From Fusarium oxysporum f. sp. lycopersici 4287 (lineage: Eukaryota > Ascomycota > Sordariomycetes > Hypocreales > Nectriaceae), in the NCBI RefSeq assembly GCF_000149955.1, contig NC_030990.1, positions 744,001-808,000 of the forward strand: a DNA stretch of 64,000 bases, given 5' to 3'. A model generated the notes under the pieces. The model saw only the letters and a list, made by a program, of their open reading frames with translations. It had not been told where the DNA came from and did no database searches. Every line of letters begins with the position of its first letter. Within the stretch, counting starts at the first letter, position 1. A program made the translations under genes and the position numbers. This document shows, piece by piece, positions 11,201-22,518 of this stretch.

Positions 11201-11491
11201 CTCGTCCTCGTCGTCTTCCTCATCATCTTCGTCCTCGTCATCATCGCGACGCTTGGGATTGTCATCCTCTTCCTCTTCTTCTTCTTCCTCCTCGTCATCG
11301 TCATCGGCGTGTCGCGACTTTGATGGTCGCTCATCCTCGTCATCGTCATCATCGCGAGGCGCAGGACTGCTTCCACGCTTTATCTGCTTGTCGTCGCCAT
11401 CTTGCTCCTCGTCGGACATATCGGCGGGCGCTGGGTTGAAATCTTCCTCATCTTCGGAATCGTCGAAGCGCGAAGGGTCGTGGGAGGACAT
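8228..11491 (-). CDS. SPT5: Transcription elongation factor SPT5
   Basis: Three exons (11491-11186, 11119-8875, 8826-8228) give 1049 aa, close to the usual fungal length. Both introns (66 and 48 bp) keep frame. The start is the ATG at 11491; upstream in-frame codons lack ATG. An extremely acidic Asp/Glu N-terminus (about 10-130) precedes the NGN domain (about 213-300, starting IWAVRC), several KOW domains through about residue 790, and a C-terminal repeat region from about 820. With Spt4, this factor binds RNA polymerase II (DSIF), promotes processivity and couples elongation to capping and termination. The C-terminal region, a Cdk9/Bur1 target, is built of two repeat types: RTPAW-like units first, then about nine APTPG/APTPA units. 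The last 199 codons lie in the third exon, so a model ignoring the second intron would lose most of the repeats. Confidence 0.95.
8240..8826 (-). repeat. SPT5 C-terminal repeat region (RTPAW and APTPG units)
   Basis: In protein order there are four clear RTPAW/KTPAW units plus variants (RVPAW, RTPAY, RTPAP, RTPM), then nine APTPG or APTPA units. These are candidate Thr-Pro phosphorylation sites. Direct reading of the translated exons. Confidence 0.8.
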
Positions 11492-12596
11492 GGTGGCGAG
11501 TGAGCCGCGCGACACGAAGCGTGTCTGCGATAACTGGTGAGAGATTGGTCGCTGGAGTTTGAAAGATTAAAAAATTATTAAATGCCGTCGATGCGAGAGA
11601 AGAAAGAATAAAAGGCGCTTGATGGATGACAAAGATAAATAAAGAAAGAGGTTCAAGCAACTTTGAAGTCAATGTTAGAGCTTCAGACGGCAAAATGCCG
11701 GGCCTTGTGCAATGCACAACCGTGTAATTGGTGGGTCCCGAGTTGTGCAGAATTACAGTGGGCCGCTTGTGAAGGTCATTGATCGATCTCTGAATGTAAA
11801 AACATCTTGAATGAAAGAGTTTACATCAGAAAGAAATTTTTCTTATGCTCAAGTCTTGCAGAATCACATGTGCTATTTTCAAGACACAGAGGACGTATTT
11901 CAATTGTATAAAACCATGGCTACGTGAATGCATAACCTTGATGAATCTTGAGGTGGCCTTGACACTGACGCAGATATGAATGTACTCGACATAAGATAGA
12001 AACATTGAATAAACGTCAAAGGGACTGCAGAGTGATTGATTGGCTGGTCACTTTTTCCTTTGTCGTATATCGTGACCGTTTCAAGTCTCATGTTGTCGAG
12101 GTTCTCATGGAGGTCTATCCGAAGAACCCAAACACACCCTCGACCAAATCACACTCAAACTACTCCATCATTCATTGATATCTGGTTATAGTCATCATAT
12201 TGCATATATCTTCTCATCATCTATATCTACTCCAACGCTAACTCCCACCAGCGCCGCCCTCTATGTCCACCCATTCCCAGGCTTTGCACAAGCTAGAACT
12301 CAATCTGGCCGCTCAAACTCCTCCTCATGCACAAAACCTCCCATAAAGCGCAAGTGTCCAGGATATAAGTTCGTGTTTTTATATCGACCAGCCCAACGTT
12401 TTGATCCTGGCACCTTGAAGATGCCCCCAATCAGACTTTCGAAAACCCCCTAATGAAAACTCCAGGCTTTGCGGAATGCAATGACCATGCCCTTAACCAG
12501 CCACACTTTACATAAATCGAGTAACGTTTCTGAAACAGAACTGGAGGCTCTGACCCACGCTTTACAAATGATTTAAGTCAGTTCAGTACTGCCTTT
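11492..12596. other. SPT5 upstream region and 3' flank of the WD40 gene
   Basis: About 1.1 kb. Nothing beyond short, unconserved frames is visible. The part nearest 11491 should hold the SPT5 promoter. Confidence 0.5.
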
Positions 12597-14661
12597 TCAC
12601 GCGACTCGTGTTCCCCAGATACCGCGTCCTGCACCGACGCCGAGCCATTCGCCGTACTCGGAGTTGGGTAGTTGAGGCACCCAGCCCAGGTTACCGATCT
12701 CGTAATCGCATTGCCAGCTAGCAACAGGGCTTCTGGGGTTCTCTTGTTGAGGAGTACCGTTCATCGGCTGGTTGGAGTTGTAAAGATCCCAGAGAAGAAC
12801 TTGGCAGTCGTCGCCACCTGAAGCAAGCATACCTCGTCGATGAGGTGACCATTCGATGCAGTTGACGTTTCCACCATGGCCTCGTAGCTCGAGCAAGGCC
12901 TGGCCGGGTTGTCGCACATCTAAAATGCGAATAGCGTTGGAATCTTGAGCAAATGTAGCGAGAAGATGGGTATCGTGAGGTGAAGTAGCGAGTCGTAGCA
13001 GCGGAGGAGGATTCGCCATCGTTTGTTGAGCAAGTGTTGGACTAACACGGCCACCGTTGGGATCTATAAAGTCAGTATATGATGAAGAAAGACTGGACAG
13101 GCAACTCACCTCGCTCTTCCTTGCCCGTAGGCTCGTAAATAATTGTAGAGTGCTCCAAACTTCGAAGATCAAACATACGGACACTGCCGTCTTGACCACA
13201 GCTAACAAAAACATCCACACTCTTGGCGCAGAACCTAACATCATAAACCTCTTTATCGTGGGCAATAAGTTGGGTTTTGGCCGTAAGTGAGGGAATATCC
13301 CAGATGGTACATGTTGTGTCTATGCTGGAAGTAATGATGAGGCTGGGAGAAACGGTGTTCCAATCGAGAGATGTGAGAGGCGCAGTATGATCTGGTGTCT
13401 TGGAGTTGGAGAGTAACGCGAGGGGTGTCAACTTGGTGGTAGGGTTGTCGCGACGACCGATCGTGCTGCTGGGCGTAGCAGGATTCTCGTTAGGAAGAGA
13501 CCACAATCGCAGGTGGTCGCCCGAAGTCGCGAGCAGGTCAGTAGACTGCTTCTGCGACGAGGGAGGCTCCCATAGCAAGCGCGTCACAGGATAAGAGTGG
13601 GTAGCTTCGGCAGCCTTGGTGAACTCGAGACTATATTTAGATGAGCCAGGTGTGTAAACATCCTGAGGTGTTGGCGTAATGTGGCTGTCGAGGATTTGGA
13701 TCTATAAGAGTCAGCGATTGTATATGATCAATTGTACGTTGAGACGCACAAAGTTGTGACCATCTTCCAGGTAGCTCCCCACAGCCAGCTTGCCGGCACC
13801 ATTGCCCTGGGCAGGCCATTTGCACCAGTCGAAAGCGTAAATGGCCCATGGCGCGAGGTAATTGCTTGTCCCTGGCTGAGCACTATTGGCGTCATAACCC
13901 ATAGAAGCTCCAGGACCATCAGACATGCTCGAGTCGGCGCGGGGACGGATATCAGCTAGGCCAAGCGGGGTGTTGGAGATGGTGCGCTGGGATCCTGGAG
14001 CATTGTATCTGGCGGGATCGATTGGAGACATTAGATGCGAAGATGAAGCACCGCTGGGAGTAGTGGGCGTGTATGCGTGGTAGTTAGAAGAGCCATCGTA
14101 GCCAGCGGCTGGGCTGGAGCGGGAATAGCTATGAGACATGCTCAGTGGTGGTTTGCTCGCGGCGGCAGCAGAAGGCGAGTTTGAGTAGTCGTGGGAAGGC
14201 TGGCCGTGCTGAGAAGGGATCTGCAGCGGCTGCTGTGAATGATGATGATGCTGTTGGTGTTGACCTTGCGTCGGCGGCTGGTGAGGAACAGATGAGGCAG
14301 CGGGAGAGGATTGCTGCATCGGCGAGGGCAAGTTGGGCGAGGCTGGGGCGCCGCGAGCGGACAGGCCACCGGCGGGTTGGAGGACGTTGGGCACCGAAGA
14401 GTTGGAGGGGTTCCTGTAGTGGAGGTTTGAGGGCGAAGACTCGAACTTGATCTGAGGAGGGTTCTCGTAGTCTTGAGGCGACATGGAAATTGGAGCACCA
14501 GTTTGGCTCAAGCCCGACATGTGCAATTCGTCGTGCTGGGGCTGGGGTTGAGGGCCGGATCCAGAGCCAGCGCCAGCGCGAGGAGCAGACGCAGATGCAG
14601 AAGACATGGAGCCCACCTGCGTCTGACGCAGTGAAGGAGGAAATTGCTGTGATTGGCTCAT
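12597..14661 (-). CDS. WD40-repeat protein of the DCAF7/WDR68/AN11 family with a long low-complexity N-terminus
   Basis: Exons 14661-13750, 13701-13110 and 13063-12597 give 656 aa. Introns are 48 and 46 bp and frame is kept. Residues 1-290 are Gln/Ser/Pro/His-rich and likely disordered. The conserved part starts near [14 protein letters not shown] and carries hallmark stretches of the DCAF7 family: [36 protein letters not shown] and [20 protein letters not shown]. These are WD repeats of a seven-blade propeller. In animals and plants these proteins are scaffolds for DYRK/HIPK kinases, CUL4-DDB1 and MYB-bHLH complexes; the fungal partner is unknown. Animal members are about 342 aa, so the extension nearly doubles the protein. 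Identity is firm on motif order. The function of the extension is unknown. Confidence 0.85.
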
Positions 14662-16119
14662 CGTTGGATACTTTGACTGTTTCTCGGCTTAGCAGCTCGG
14701 GGCCTGTGTTTGACGGACCTGGCCTGGTGCTGATTGACTCGGCAAGCCTCAAAGCGCGCGAACAGCAGCAACGTTGAGTGAGGATGAGTCTGAGGAGCAA
14801 AATGTATGCGACAGTGCAATACGAGGGTAGTCGTTAATAAAACCGAGGTGGAGTAACGAAGTGTCCCTTACAGCTCAACTGGCTCGCGGGCGTCGGCAGT
14901 TGGTAAGCCAAAAGATCAGCAGCAGTCGCGATGCTTGAAGTTCCCGTCGGTTCAAGCAGGAGTCCGAGGGTGAGGTTTCAGGGTATTGACCTGTGAGAGC
15001 AAGGCAGAAGAAGCGGAAATTTTGACGAGATGCAAGAAAGAATGCGACATGGGAGGCTCCTCGTTCGCGCAAGCAAGGTTTCGGTCTGGCCTGGCTCGGG
15101 TCTGGTTCGGTTTGACTTGGAGAAGGGCGGAGGGGTTAGTGAAAAGTTGCCGGCTGATGGTAGTCTTTCGTTTGAGCAGAGGATTAGGCAAGCAAAAAAT
15201 ATTATTCTTGAAGGATTCAAATGATGTAAGGCATCTTCGAAAGTATCACTATATCTGAGTCTGAAGCTCGGCCGCGGTTTGCACTGCATTAATATGAATA
15301 ACTCACTGGAGGGCGCGTGAAATTTGGAAGCTTCGAACCTCTTGATAAAACTTGCATTTGTAGATTTGAACCCTGGTCAGAAATGTCTACTAAGGTATAT
15401 TTCGTGACCATCCGAGCCAGAGTAACTTGGGTATCACTTATGAAGTCTTCCCCAAGCAAGCTACCTAAGTAGCATCTTGTACGTGATGCTACTTTTTGAG
15501 CCTAGAGCTTGACATTGGTGATCTTGAGACATCTGGTCGGTTTACATGCAGTGAACATTACTGGTATGAAGATTACCATGACACTGAGCTAGATATACTA
15601 CAAAGTATTACCCAACTCAATGAAAAGCGAGATAGCAAGTTTCCGGCGCCTTTCCATAGTACGAACTGAGCTTCAAGTTGAAGCTATCGTCAAATATTCA
15701 ACATATGATTTACCTTCATCACATGAAGATAAGCCCGTGACATGGTCGTGGTACAGATCCACAGGGCGGGGAGTGGATCGCGGTAGCTCATGGCCAGGTG
15801 CACCCCAGAGCAGGTGGGCACATGCCAACCCCAGATCGTGTCCAAAGCTTCCGTCCAGTCAAGCAAGCTTCATCAAGCTCTTCTCTTATGATCACTACCA
15901 ACGACTTCAACGACTCGTCACCGCTTATACAACACCTATCACTGCATATCCTCATATACTTCAACTAATGTGAAGCACTGCGACTACAGTCTCCACAGCT
16001 ATAAAAGCTTCGAGCCGTGTCTATCCGAAATCGAGCGAATGTTTGCGACAACTTCAATACTGCGACTACTCTCATCATTCCCATACGCGATCCTCCCGTA
16101 TCTCTATTTATAAGCGAAC
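14662..16119. other. Divergent intergenic region
   Basis: About 1.45 kb between the WD40 gene (minus) and the coiled-coil gene (plus). Only antisense or short frames are present. Promoters for both genes should lie here. Confidence 0.5.
16000..16007 (+). promoter_or_regulatory. TATA box of the coiled-coil gene
   Basis: TATAAAAG 120 bp upstream of the ATG at 16120, a good match to the TATA consensus at a sensible distance. Confidence 0.45.
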
Positions 16120-18030
16120 ATGTCTTCTCCCTCTATCCTCGATCGTATTTCCAGTCCAACCCAGCGACTCCTCAACAACCCACTCCGTAGCCCTCCTATT
16201 CGAGAAGTCAGCGAGTATGACTTAGATGAGCTCGAGCCTCGAAGTGAAGACCCTCTCTTCGACCAGGAACCCCCACGCCCAAGACTTAGAAAGACGGCCC
16301 AACCTACTTCTACCGCATCGACCCGGCGATCTTCATCACCTGCTTCGTGGGACAGCAAGCATCGCTATGAGATTTCACCTTCTCGAAGGAGGTCGAAAGT
16401 TATCTTCGCAGGACCACCCCCTCCGATCGCATCCTCAGTCTTGATTAACCAAGATCCCGCACGGCAATCAGTATCCCCGAATCATAGCGATAGCGGGCGA
16501 GGGTTTGGGTTGCTTTCGCCAAGTCGCTTTGGGTTGAGTGACAGCCCGAGCCAGAAGCATTTAGATAATCGCCCACGACTCGACTCGATATGGAGAAGCT
16601 TACAGCGACGAGAAAAGGCTTTGGAACGAGATATTCAACAACTTTTAGATCTTCAAGCTTCAGGCTTGGTTGCTGGTAGCGGAGATGGGGGTTCTGAGAG
16701 CAACTTTGGAAGCGATACTGGCACTGGGGAGAGTACTTTTTATTCGACGGCTACGTCGAAATCACGAATGATAAATTCATTACATTTGCCGGTGCGCTCT
16801 GCGCCAGATGGAAGTGTTATACCTGTGCGACAACCCGCTCCAAGCAAACCACGCGGCCTCAAATCAGCTCGAGCTGGTCTCCAGCGGGCCATGGCTGCTT
16901 TATCAGACTTGAAAGCGGAGGAGAACTCGCATCTGAACACGGCGCTAGAACAACGAAAGGACGCTCTGGCATACCTTGACAAAATGAGCAAGCGGAGGGA
17001 CGATATATATGCTGAGCTTCATGCCTTGGAAGACGACGAAGAAGAACCTTTGGGCCAGGAGCTCCGTGAGCTTGGGGCCGAACAGCAGGCTTTGGACCAC
17101 GACATACGAATTCTAGAAGAGAAATTGATTGCAATGCGAAATCGGCGTAGATGGGTGCGAGAGAAGATAGAGGATGTTAAGAATCGACGAGAGGCTGGTC
17201 TTAGTGGGTACAGAGCTGCTGGTCGAGACGTGGACACAGAAGTAAAGGCACTGATACAAAGACCCCCTGTTACACCGTTGGATATAGATGCTCTCGGCGC
17301 CGGTGCAAAATCTCGGTCTAAGGAGAATACTAATATGCTGCGAGGTACCGAGTTCTTGCAGCTCAGACCAGAGCGCAGGACGGTAGAAATGGCTAGAACG
17401 TGGTGGCAAGGAGAAATCGCTGTGCTTGAGCGTCGCAAGACCCAGATATCAGAAGACCGCCAGGCTTTGATTGAAGGCTCCGAAGTTTGGTCTGAAGTTA
17501 CAGGGCTTGTCGCACAATTCGAGGCGAGATTGCGGGAACTGATCAAAGCCAGTCAAGCGGGAGATGCTGACGAAGAGCCGCAACAAGCCGCGATACGAGA
17601 TCAGTTGTCCCAGATGGACAATGTTGTTGAAGAGTTGGGAAAGCGATTGCAGCTGGCTGAATCAAAACATTGGAATCTCCTCATATGCGCGATCGGCGCA
17701 GAGCTGGAGGCGTTCCTCGAGGCCAAAGCACTCTTGAGGAGAACGCTCGGAATAATCCCAGATGAGTCGGTCACTACAGAGGATCATCCTGAACATAATG
17801 GAACACAAGACAATACGGAAGGGGAACCCCACGAGAATCCTGAAGAAAGTCACGATGAGAGCGATAACGAAGTTCCCGCTGACTTATTGGTATCTCGGTT
17901 TGAGGACCACGATCGTGATCCTCCGGACAGCCCTCAACAACAGAGCGTAGTGTTGAGACGGGTCAGCTCTGAGGACGAGGTTCCAGCTGAGTTTCTGGCA
18001 GAACACAAAGAACAAACCAAGATCGACTAG
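16120..18030 (+). CDS. Coiled-coil protein of unknown function (possibly Atg28-like)
   Basis: Single exon, 636 aa. Residues 1-150 are Ser/Pro/Arg-rich and likely disordered, with several SPS/SPT proline-directed phosphosite-like motifs. A first helical block (about 153-190) reads SLQRREKALERDIQQLLDLQ and ends GLVAG. Long coiled-coil stretches follow at about 255-370 and 425-545. The tail is acidic and contains a duplicated short motif, EVPADLL (near 585) and EVPAEFL (near 621). No enzymatic motif or membrane segment is seen. The leading LLDLQ...GL segment resembles what I recall of fungal Atg28 proteins, but this is a weak memory-level likeness, so I assign no symbol. It is convergent with the mitofissin-like gene about 350 bp downstream. 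Confidence 0.7.
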   Translation: MSSPSILDRISSPTQRLLNNPLRSPPIREVSEYDLDELEPRSEDPLFDQEPPRPRLRKTAQPTSTASTRRSSSPASWDSKHRYEISPSRRRSKVIFAGPPPPIASSVLINQDPARQSVSPNHSDSGRGFGLLSPSRFGLSDSPSQKHLDNRPRLDSIWRSLQRREKALERDIQQLLDLQASGLVAGSGDGGSESNFGSDTGTGESTFYSTATSKSRMINSLHLPVRSAPDGSVIPVRQPAPSKPRGLKSARAGLQRAMAALSDLKAEENSHLNTALEQRKDALAYLDKMSKRRDDIYAELHALEDDEEEPLGQELRELGAEQQALDHDIRILEEKLIAMRNRRRWVREKIEDVKNRREAGLSGYRAAGRDVDTEVKALIQRPPVTPLDIDALGAGAKSRSKENTNMLRGTEFLQLRPERRTVEMARTWWQGEIAVLERRKTQISEDRQALIEGSEVWSEVTGLVAQFEARLRELIKASQAGDADEEPQQAAIRDQLSQMDNVVEELGKRLQLAESKHWNLLICAIGAELEAFLEAKALLRRTLGIIPDESVTTEDHPEHNGTQDNTEGEPHENPEESHDESDNEVPADLLVSRFEDHDRDPPDSPQQQSVVLRRVSSEDEVPAEFLAEHKEQTKID

Positions 18031-18376
18031 GAGGAAGAGTTTGGGACATTGATTAAGCTTATGAGTAATGACACGAAGGGATGGGTAGGTTTAAATAACT
18101 TGGTTTAGGTTGTTGGTTATTCCCAATGCAATTCACGACAGCAGGATAGAAGCTCGTGGCCTTAATTGTATATCAGTATCATTGATCCAATTCACATGCA
18201 TAGTTAGTCATATATCCGAACGCCTATCTGAAAACCCAGCGCGTCGAACGCGTATCAGGTAACTTTGGCCATTTCCTCCGCGCGATCGTTAAGTCGTTTT
18301 TCAAGTCATTTGCAGCTGTAAAACTGAGTGGGAAGTCCATGGTATCGATAGCTTAAAAGAGTGTTATCCTAGTCGC
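18031..18376. other. Convergent 3' intergenic region
   Basis: 346 bp between two stop codons. No gene is seen. Confidence 0.5.
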
Positions 18377-18840
18377 TCATCGGGTTCGCTCAAAGTAGCC
18401 GCTGGAGCCTGCGATCGCGACGGATTGATCCATGACCCATTCTCCGACACCGAGGTATCTATCGATCCAGCCGGTGAATTCCTTGTTCTCGCCGGCGACC
18501 TTGTCGGTCTTGAAACTATCGCTTGCTGTTAGATGTGTCGGAGAGTAATTCGGAGGGTTTAAGGCTCACGTCAGGCCAGTAGATCGCTTCATGCCGGCAA
18601 GGAAAGCCGAGACTATTGCGGTGTTAGTTTTGCGCTGTCGCGGCGACAAAGAAGGGAAGTATCTTGAACTTACAGAGAACGGCGTCAAAGGCATAGTGTG
18701 TCAACCGTCCGACCTTTGACCAGAGTCCCAGAGTCAGCAGGTTGAGGAGCTGTGAGAGGAGTCTTTAGACTTGCCAGGTCTCACGGGCAGAGCTCCAGGG
18801 GGGAACAGGGGAAGAGGAGAGAGAGGGTACATACCACCAT
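18377..18840 (-). CDS. ATG44: Mitofissin-like protein (ATG44 / DUF1748 family)
   Basis: Four exons, 18840-18835, 18749-18674, 18612-18570 and 18515-18377, give 87 aa. Introns are 85, 61 and 54 bp, and every junction restores frame. The coding part of exon 1 is only ATG GTG. The core reads GRLTHYAFDAVLFSAFLAGM then KRSTGLT, followed by YLGVGEWVMD and a terminal GSSGYFE, matching the DUF1748 pattern of yeast Mdi1/Mco8/Atg44. Those proteins sit in the mitochondrial intermembrane space, bind lipid membranes and drive the fission needed for mitophagy. Length is close to the yeast protein (73 aa). Because the exons are tiny, no long open frame exists here and the gene is easily missed. The splice at the start is the least certain; exons 2-4 are firm. 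Confidence 0.75.
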
Positions 18841-19014
18841 GATGTAAGTGTTTGCAGCGGAAGAATTGTAGAGTGTCGTTTGGTGTTGGATGATAGTCGC
18901 GGTGTGAAGCGTCGTGAATGGAGTCGTTTTCTGGATCTAACCTTGGTCTAGCTTGGTCGTCATGCGGACACAGACACAGCCCGCGGGCAGGGAACCCAGG
19001 GCGATAAGTAGAGG
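18841..19014. other. Upstream region of the mitofissin-like gene, up to the gap
   Basis: Probable promoter/5' leader of the minus-strand mitofissin-like gene, truncated by the run of N. Confidence 0.4.
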
Positions 19015-19513
19015 NNNNNNNNNNNNNNNNNNNNNNNNNNNNNNNNNNNNNNNNNNNNNNNNNNNNNNNNNNNNNNNNNNNNNNNNNNNNNNNNNNNNNN
19101 NNNNNNNNNNNNNNNNNNNNNNNNNNNNNNNNNNNNNNNNNNNNNNNNNNNNNNNNNNNNNNNNNNNNNNNNNNNNNNNNNNNNNNNNNNNNNNNNNNNN
19201 NNNNNNNNNNNNNNNNNNNNNNNNNNNNNNNNNNNNNNNNNNNNNNNNNNNNNNNNNNNNNNNNNNNNNNNNNNNNNNNNNNNNNNNNNNNNNNNNNNNN
19301 NNNNNNNNNNNNNNNNNNNNNNNNNNNNNNNNNNNNNNNNNNNNNNNNNNNNNNNNNNNNNNNNNNNNNNNNNNNNNNNNNNNNNNNNNNNNNNNNNNNN
19401 NNNNNNNNNNNNNNNNNNNNNNNNNNNNNNNNNNNNNNNNNNNNNNNNNNNNNNNNNNNNNNNNNNNNNNNNNNNNNNNNNNNNNNNNNNNNNNNNNNNN
19501 NNNNNNNNNNNNN
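19015..19513. other. Assembly gap (run of N)
   Basis: 499 consecutive N. Real length and content are unknown. Open frames running through it are artefacts. Confidence 0.99.
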
Positions 19514-21810
19514 ATTGTGGGTGGATTCTCTCGTAGTCGCCGGTCAAAAGCAAAACCGCTTGTTCCGGTGGCATATCGGCGTTATTTACAGGAGAACCCA
19601 CTCACAACTGTTTTTTCCCTTCGCCTCAACGTCTGGCGGTCCACGATGCAAGAGGGGTTCAAGGGTCCAGAGAGACATCGCCGAGTGCATCGCCGTGTTC
19701 TATCCCAAGAAGAGCAAAGACGAGGAGGGGGGAGTCATGAAGCAAAATCCCTCACTCATGAGGGATCCTCTTTTGCAGCAATTGACCCCCGCGCCGCCAA
19801 TCTTTTCTGACAAACATAGTTTTTACCCAATGGGCTTGGTATCTATCGATATCTGAAAACAAATGTCGTTTAAAGTGCCGTTTACTCAATGCAATGTGCT
19901 GTGTTTGACATATTACTCGCGCTTATTGGTGAGGGAGGGGCGGCTGGTTTATTTTTATTTTTCTGTTGAAACGACATGTCGGTCAGCTATAGTCTAAGCT
20001 ATGCGATCAATTAACGTTAGTCAGGAGATGGGGGTCTATCTCAAGAGCTGAATGATAGCGACCCAATGGTGATCTCCGCGGCCATGACAGAGGTGTTTGA
20101 GTGGTATATTCCGCCAGGAGAAGGACGGTTGGAACCGACGTCGATGGCTTGGACTTAGGCTGAATCAAAAGCCAAGAAAAAAGACGTTGAGCTCAAGGGT
20201 TGATAGGTTGAAACGATAGATAAGACTCGTTTATTCCCTCGCGTCATAGACATGACTCTGCTGAAGATGTAGGCTAAAAACACTTGTCATGGCATACATC
20301 GACAGTAATGTCTTGCCTGAACAGGAAGAGGATAATAGGAAGCGAAGTTGATGTGTATCATGCCAAGAGGTTTCTTAGCAGTATGCAATACTAAGACAAA
20401 CCTCAACCCAATCGTAGCAGCATGCCTGGTAAGTAATTGACTGATTGGTCTTGCATTTCAGCCCAATCAAAGTTTGATGATTGTTGTTGAGACGTTACGA
20501 GCTCAGGTGAGGCCAATGCTTCCAAGGTGAGAGGGCGATACTTTATTCGTTAGAAAATTAGGCGCTTTCTGACTCCAACTCTGTTGGCACCGTCGAAATA
20601 CCCTGCCACTACTCAACGAATTGGTATTGAGTCAAGGGATGAGGTAACCCAACTACGGTCAGCATTGAGTGGCGGGGGGTTGGCATTTGTTTGCGCGTTT
20701 CATGACACGGCCAATGTACTTGATATGATAACCCACTCTGAGATTTGGCTAATATGAACGTAAATCACTAAGTAATGGCAAGGCAAGGTACAGATAAACT
20801 ACCGATTTGGGGTTGGGAAGAACAGTTCGTAGAGGGGAGAGCTACTGTCGGATGCTGCAGTAGCGGGCGGAGTGCTTTGCCCCGAATATGCCGCTGTAAC
20901 TTAACGATGCTGATGGATGGCAAAAGCAAAGCCACCAAACACCCAAGCGCGATAGCGGGGTCGAGTTTGGTGGGGGAACAGAAAATAGCTACGCGACTTT
21001 GACGAGGGCGGGCAAGACATTGGCTTCAGACTGGAGACTCTGACAAGGTTATCATGAGAATATATAGAGTTATATTACTTGGTCTTCTTTAAAATAAAAG
21101 TGTAGAGCATCGTGAGCATATAAATCAACTCAAAAGCTAATACATACAATTCAAGGCCTGTAAGCTTGCATCTCACAGGAAGCGGGGTGCAAGGAACAGC
21201 TCCCCATAATTTCTGAACCAGATCGCCAGAAAAGAAAAGAAAAAAAGAAAAGGCGAAAAAAAAAAGCTCTCCATATCTCAACCACAGCGAGAGAGCTCAG
21301 ACACTTTGACCAAAGCGGGCTATGAATTCACCGTACTAAGTACATCTGAGGCAAGTACTCCGTAGCGCTACTCCATGCTTGGCTCTTACCCCTCCAGTCA
21401 TGATGGCTGTGATTTCTCGGTGAGGTACAAATCTTTGTTGATTGGGGAGGCAAGAGTAAAGTACCCCCTGAAGATTCGCTGTACCTTACTGAGCTGTACT
21501 GCGCTGTGCCAACTGGGCTCTCCCGTCTTTTATTATTATCATCATCACCACACCAAATTTCTTCCTCTCTCCCTCTTCTTCTCTTTTCTTCTTCCTTCTC
21601 ATCCCTCAACCTTTTTCTTACCAACGACAAAAACAAGATTTTAGTACCATCCCGCCCCCTTACGCTTCGACCTTTGCGAGCTCCCTCCATCGAACGTCGT
21701 CAATAAATAATACCAGGAAGAGTGCGCACGTTCCTCTGCCTCTCTGACCACATCATCCTTCTGGGTTATTATCGTACGGTGCAACATTCGTACAACAAAA
21801 TCCATATACT
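19514..21810. other. Long intergenic region upstream of pyruvate kinase
   Basis: About 2.3 kb after the gap with no supported gene. It includes a purine-rich patch near 21225-21265 (mostly A and G) and, near its end, the pyrimidine-rich block listed separately. No transposon or RNA gene was recognised. Confidence 0.45.
21551..21625 (+). promoter_or_regulatory. Pyrimidine-rich block in the pyruvate kinase promoter/leader
   Basis: About 75 bases of nearly continuous C/T on the plus strand. CT-rich blocks just before the transcription start are typical of highly expressed glycolytic genes in filamentous fungi. The start site is inferred to lie at or just after the block. Confidence 0.4.
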
Positions 21811-21813
21811 CCT

Positions 21814-22455
21814 GTAAGTCAACATGCTGCTGCTGCTGTTGCTGTTGCTGTTGCTGCACATGAATGGAGACGACTGCTGTGGCTTGGGCCTTTTGGGGTT
21901 TGGTCTACCGGCCCTCCAAAATGATGGCGATAACGATATGGAGGTGTGGCATATACCCGTCTTTGCAGATGCGCTTCTGGCTTTTGGGTTGCAGTAGCAG
22001 TTCAGAAACACTGGATTCCTTGCGACCCATCAACAGTACGAACAAGGTGTCGGGTTTGGACTCGGTTCTTCTGGCCCGATTAGCGATTATCTGACGATTC
22101 TATACTCGGCCCATCTATTGAGCTCATGGGTCGTCTTTTGTCCTTCTCGCCAACCAAGCCAGCCAGACTGTGTCGCACCGACTGCTCTGTCCACCGAGAA
22201 ATGCCACGCCCCATTGCTATCGCCTTTCCCACCACGTCACTTAACGTCAGATCAGATCCACGTTAGCCCCATGTACTTGCCTACAGCTCACGGATGCATC
22301 CCTGTTGGCCTGCATAGCAAGTGCCCGCAGAACGACCTGATCTTTCTGCTCTGCTACTTGTTGGCTGCTGATATCAGTTGATTGAGAGAGACATATATTT
22401 CCCGTCTTCCCCAACTGTTCCGGCCTGAATTCCTCACGTCTTCATTCTCTTGCAG
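21814..22455 (+). other. Candidate 5'-UTR intron of pyruvate kinase
   Basis: A strong GTAAGT donor at 21814 and a pyrimidine-preceded TTGCAG acceptor ending at 22455 would define a 642-bp intron in the leader, ending 63 bp before the ATG. A (CTG/TTG)n repeat starts about 10 bases after the donor. Inference from splice signals only. Confidence 0.3.
21824..21856. repeat. CTG/TTG trinucleotide microsatellite
   Basis: About eleven consecutive CTG or TTG units (poly-Gln if read on the minus strand), just downstream of a consensus 5' splice site. Confidence 0.75.
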
Positions 22456-22518
22456 CAGAGCTACCCCGCCAAGCTCATCCCGCCCACTACGCAACATTTG
22501 CTAACCACTTCTTTCACA

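Noticed and set aside
18953..19810. Open frames spanning the N run
   Set aside because: They exist only because N is read as open. No coding evidence on either flank.
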